From: Spirochaetota bacterium
Lineage (GTDB): Bacteria; Spirochaetota; Leptospiria; Turneriellales; Turneriellaceae
Reading direction: 5' to 3'
Assembly (NCBI GenBank): GCA_029561505.1
Contig: JAKQXK010000681.1
Coordinates: 1 to 6,209, forward strand
DNA: 6,209 nucleotides
In this document: positions 5,387-6,209 of the stretch, in pieces
How positions within the stretch are numbered: the stretch's first letter is position 1
How the letters are laid out: each line of letters starts with the position of its first letter
Notes under the pieces: generated by a model
What the model saw: only the letters and a program-made list of their open reading frames with translations
The model's database searches: none
What the model was told of the DNA's origin: nothing
Made by a program: the position numbers and the translations under genes

Positions 5387-6209
5387 TCAGCCGCGCGAAC
5401 GGATCAGCAGGCGACGCTCGATTTCAAAAATTTTCTCTGGGATTTTTTCTTTCCCCAAATCTTTTTTGTCGTTCTCTTTGATGAAAAGGTCTGCGCCATA
5501 TTTTTCTATCGCTGGCTTTGGCTTAATGTCGCGCAGGCCGATCACCTGCAGCTGCACCGCACCAGCTTTGAGTTTTGAATCCACCGGTTCTTTCGCGAGC
5601 ACGCGGTGAATACAATACACGGTTTCACCCGATTTCGATGGCTGCGTATGGTAACCTTCTGTATAGCCGAGATCGGCAAGCGCGTTCTCTGACACGTCGC
5701 GGCCGGCAAGGCCCATGAGCCATGCGAAGACCAAACCACCGTAAGTGATCGGGTCACCGCTCATCGCACCCGACATACCCTGTGAATACAGGCGATCGAA
5801 GTGCAGTGGGTGCGTGTTGCCGACGCGGTACGTCCAGGCAAAGTGTTCGTCGGTGATCGTACGGCCGTTGGGAGAAACGATGATGTCGCCAACGTTCATG
5901 TCTTCGTAGTACGTGTCGGGGCGGGTCACAGTCGACGGCCATTTGTTCGCGTCAAAGTCGGGAATCTCAATTTCGACCGAGTCTGCGTACGGGGGTACAT
6001 CCACCTTTGAAGGAATAAACTTTGGCGGCTGGTAGCCTGCGGGTGCAGGAGGCACCATGATCTTGCGCATGTACTGAGCGACGCGCTCGCCGCGCTGGTT
6101 GTTACCGATCGTGTTGATCGTGACGATGCCCGGTTTACCTTCGCCGCGCTCTTTTTTATCGAGGATTTTCGTGAACGACGTGATGGTATCGCCGGGATAC
6201 ACATTTTTC
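5387..6209 (-). CDS. MaoC-type double-hotdog hydratase, mesaconyl-CoA hydratase-like, 5' end missing
   Basis: The frame is open to the right edge, so about 274 C-terminal residues are visible. A GTG at 6202 could start it, but the residues from there (V-Y-P-G-D-T-I-T-S) match the middle of the first hotdog domain in mesaconyl-CoA hydratase-like proteins (about 340-350 residues), so roughly 100 residues probably lie outside the window. Counting from that Val as 1: the rest of domain 1 spans 1-52, a Pro-rich linker 51-98, and a second hotdog about 99-225 with the hydratase region G128-N-T-H-P-L-H-F-D136 and G149-D-P-I-T-Y-G-G. A variable C-terminal lysine-rich part follows. Compared with the classic R-specific enoyl-CoA hydratase motif (G-D-x-N-P-L-H), the Asp is Asn129, while His134 is kept; from memory the mesaconyl-CoA hydratases also have Asn-Thr here. 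The likely reaction is hydration/dehydration of an (oxo)acyl-CoA in the cytoplasm; the exact substrate is open. Confidence 0.85.
   Translation of the reverse strand, partial: KNVYPGDTITSFTKILDKKERGEGKPGIVTINTIGNNQRGERVAQYMRKIMVPPAPAGYQPPKFIPSKVDVPPYADSVEIEIPDFDANKWPSTVTRPDTYYEDMNVGDIIVSPNGRTITDEHFAWTYRVGNTHPLHFDRLYSQGMSGAMSGDPITYGGLVFAWLMGLAGRDVSENALADLGYTEGYHTQPSKSGETVYCIHRVLAKEPVDSKLKAGAVQLQVIGLRDIKPKPAIEKYGADLFIKENDKKDLGKEKIPEKIFEIERRLLIRSRG

Noticed and set aside
5926..6204. ATG-started frame of 92 residues on the minus strand at the right edge
   Set aside because: It begins with an ATG at 6204 but is out of frame with the MaoC protein, and its sequence is Ser/Arg-rich with no family features.

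Overview
This window of about 6.2 kb carries seven protein genes, five complete and one cut off at each edge. It looks like ordinary chromosomal DNA from a Gram-negative-type bacterium of middling GC content. No RNA genes, insertion sequences, CRISPR arrays, phage genes or plasmid genes were recognised. The style of the gene set (a hybrid sensor kinase, a beta-oxidation crotonase, a MaoC dehydratase and a lineage-restricted helical protein) would fit a Leptospiraceae-type spirochaete such as Turneriella. That is a low-confidence impression from memory, not something the sequence proves.

Layout. A 5'-terminal fragment of a YidB-like (DUF937) gene reads leftward off the left edge (271 to 1). 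Divergent from it, and separated by only about 75 bases, is a membrane-bound hybrid histidine kinase (347-2146, TTG start) with six predicted membrane helices, HisKA and HATPase domains and a C-terminal receiver domain. On the same strand follow an ECH1-type delta(3,5)-delta(2,4)-dienoyl-CoA isomerase (2196-3002) and a 149-residue helical protein of unknown function (2999-3448), joined to the isomerase gene by a 4-base ATGA overlap. After a 93-base gap comes a CLC-family chloride transporter (3542-4870). Convergent with it on the minus strand are a DUF1801 protein (4897-5337) and, upstream of that, a MaoC-type double-hotdog hydratase related to mesaconyl-CoA hydratases (5387-6209, 5' end beyond the right edge).

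How the genes fit together. The isomerase removes a double-bond block in beta-oxidation of unsaturated fatty acids, and the MaoC protein probably hydrates an enoyl-CoA, so both touch acyl-CoA metabolism, but they lie on opposite strands and need not be co-regulated. The isomerase and the small helical protein are the only pair with strong evidence of coupled translation. The kinase has no separate response regulator here; its own receiver domain is the only partner visible.

The most striking non-coding structures are a perfect 36-bp palindrome (5343-5378) that fills nearly all of the gap between the MaoC and DUF1801 genes and ends five bases before the DUF1801 start codon, and a three-part repeat (CAAAGCG / CGCTTTG / CAAAGCG, 331-359) that can form two mutually exclusive hairpins over the TTG start of the kinase gene. 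Several genes (YidB-like, kinase, DUF1801, CLC) lack a well-placed Shine-Dalgarno sequence. I did not find convincing evidence of a wholly new multi-gene system.
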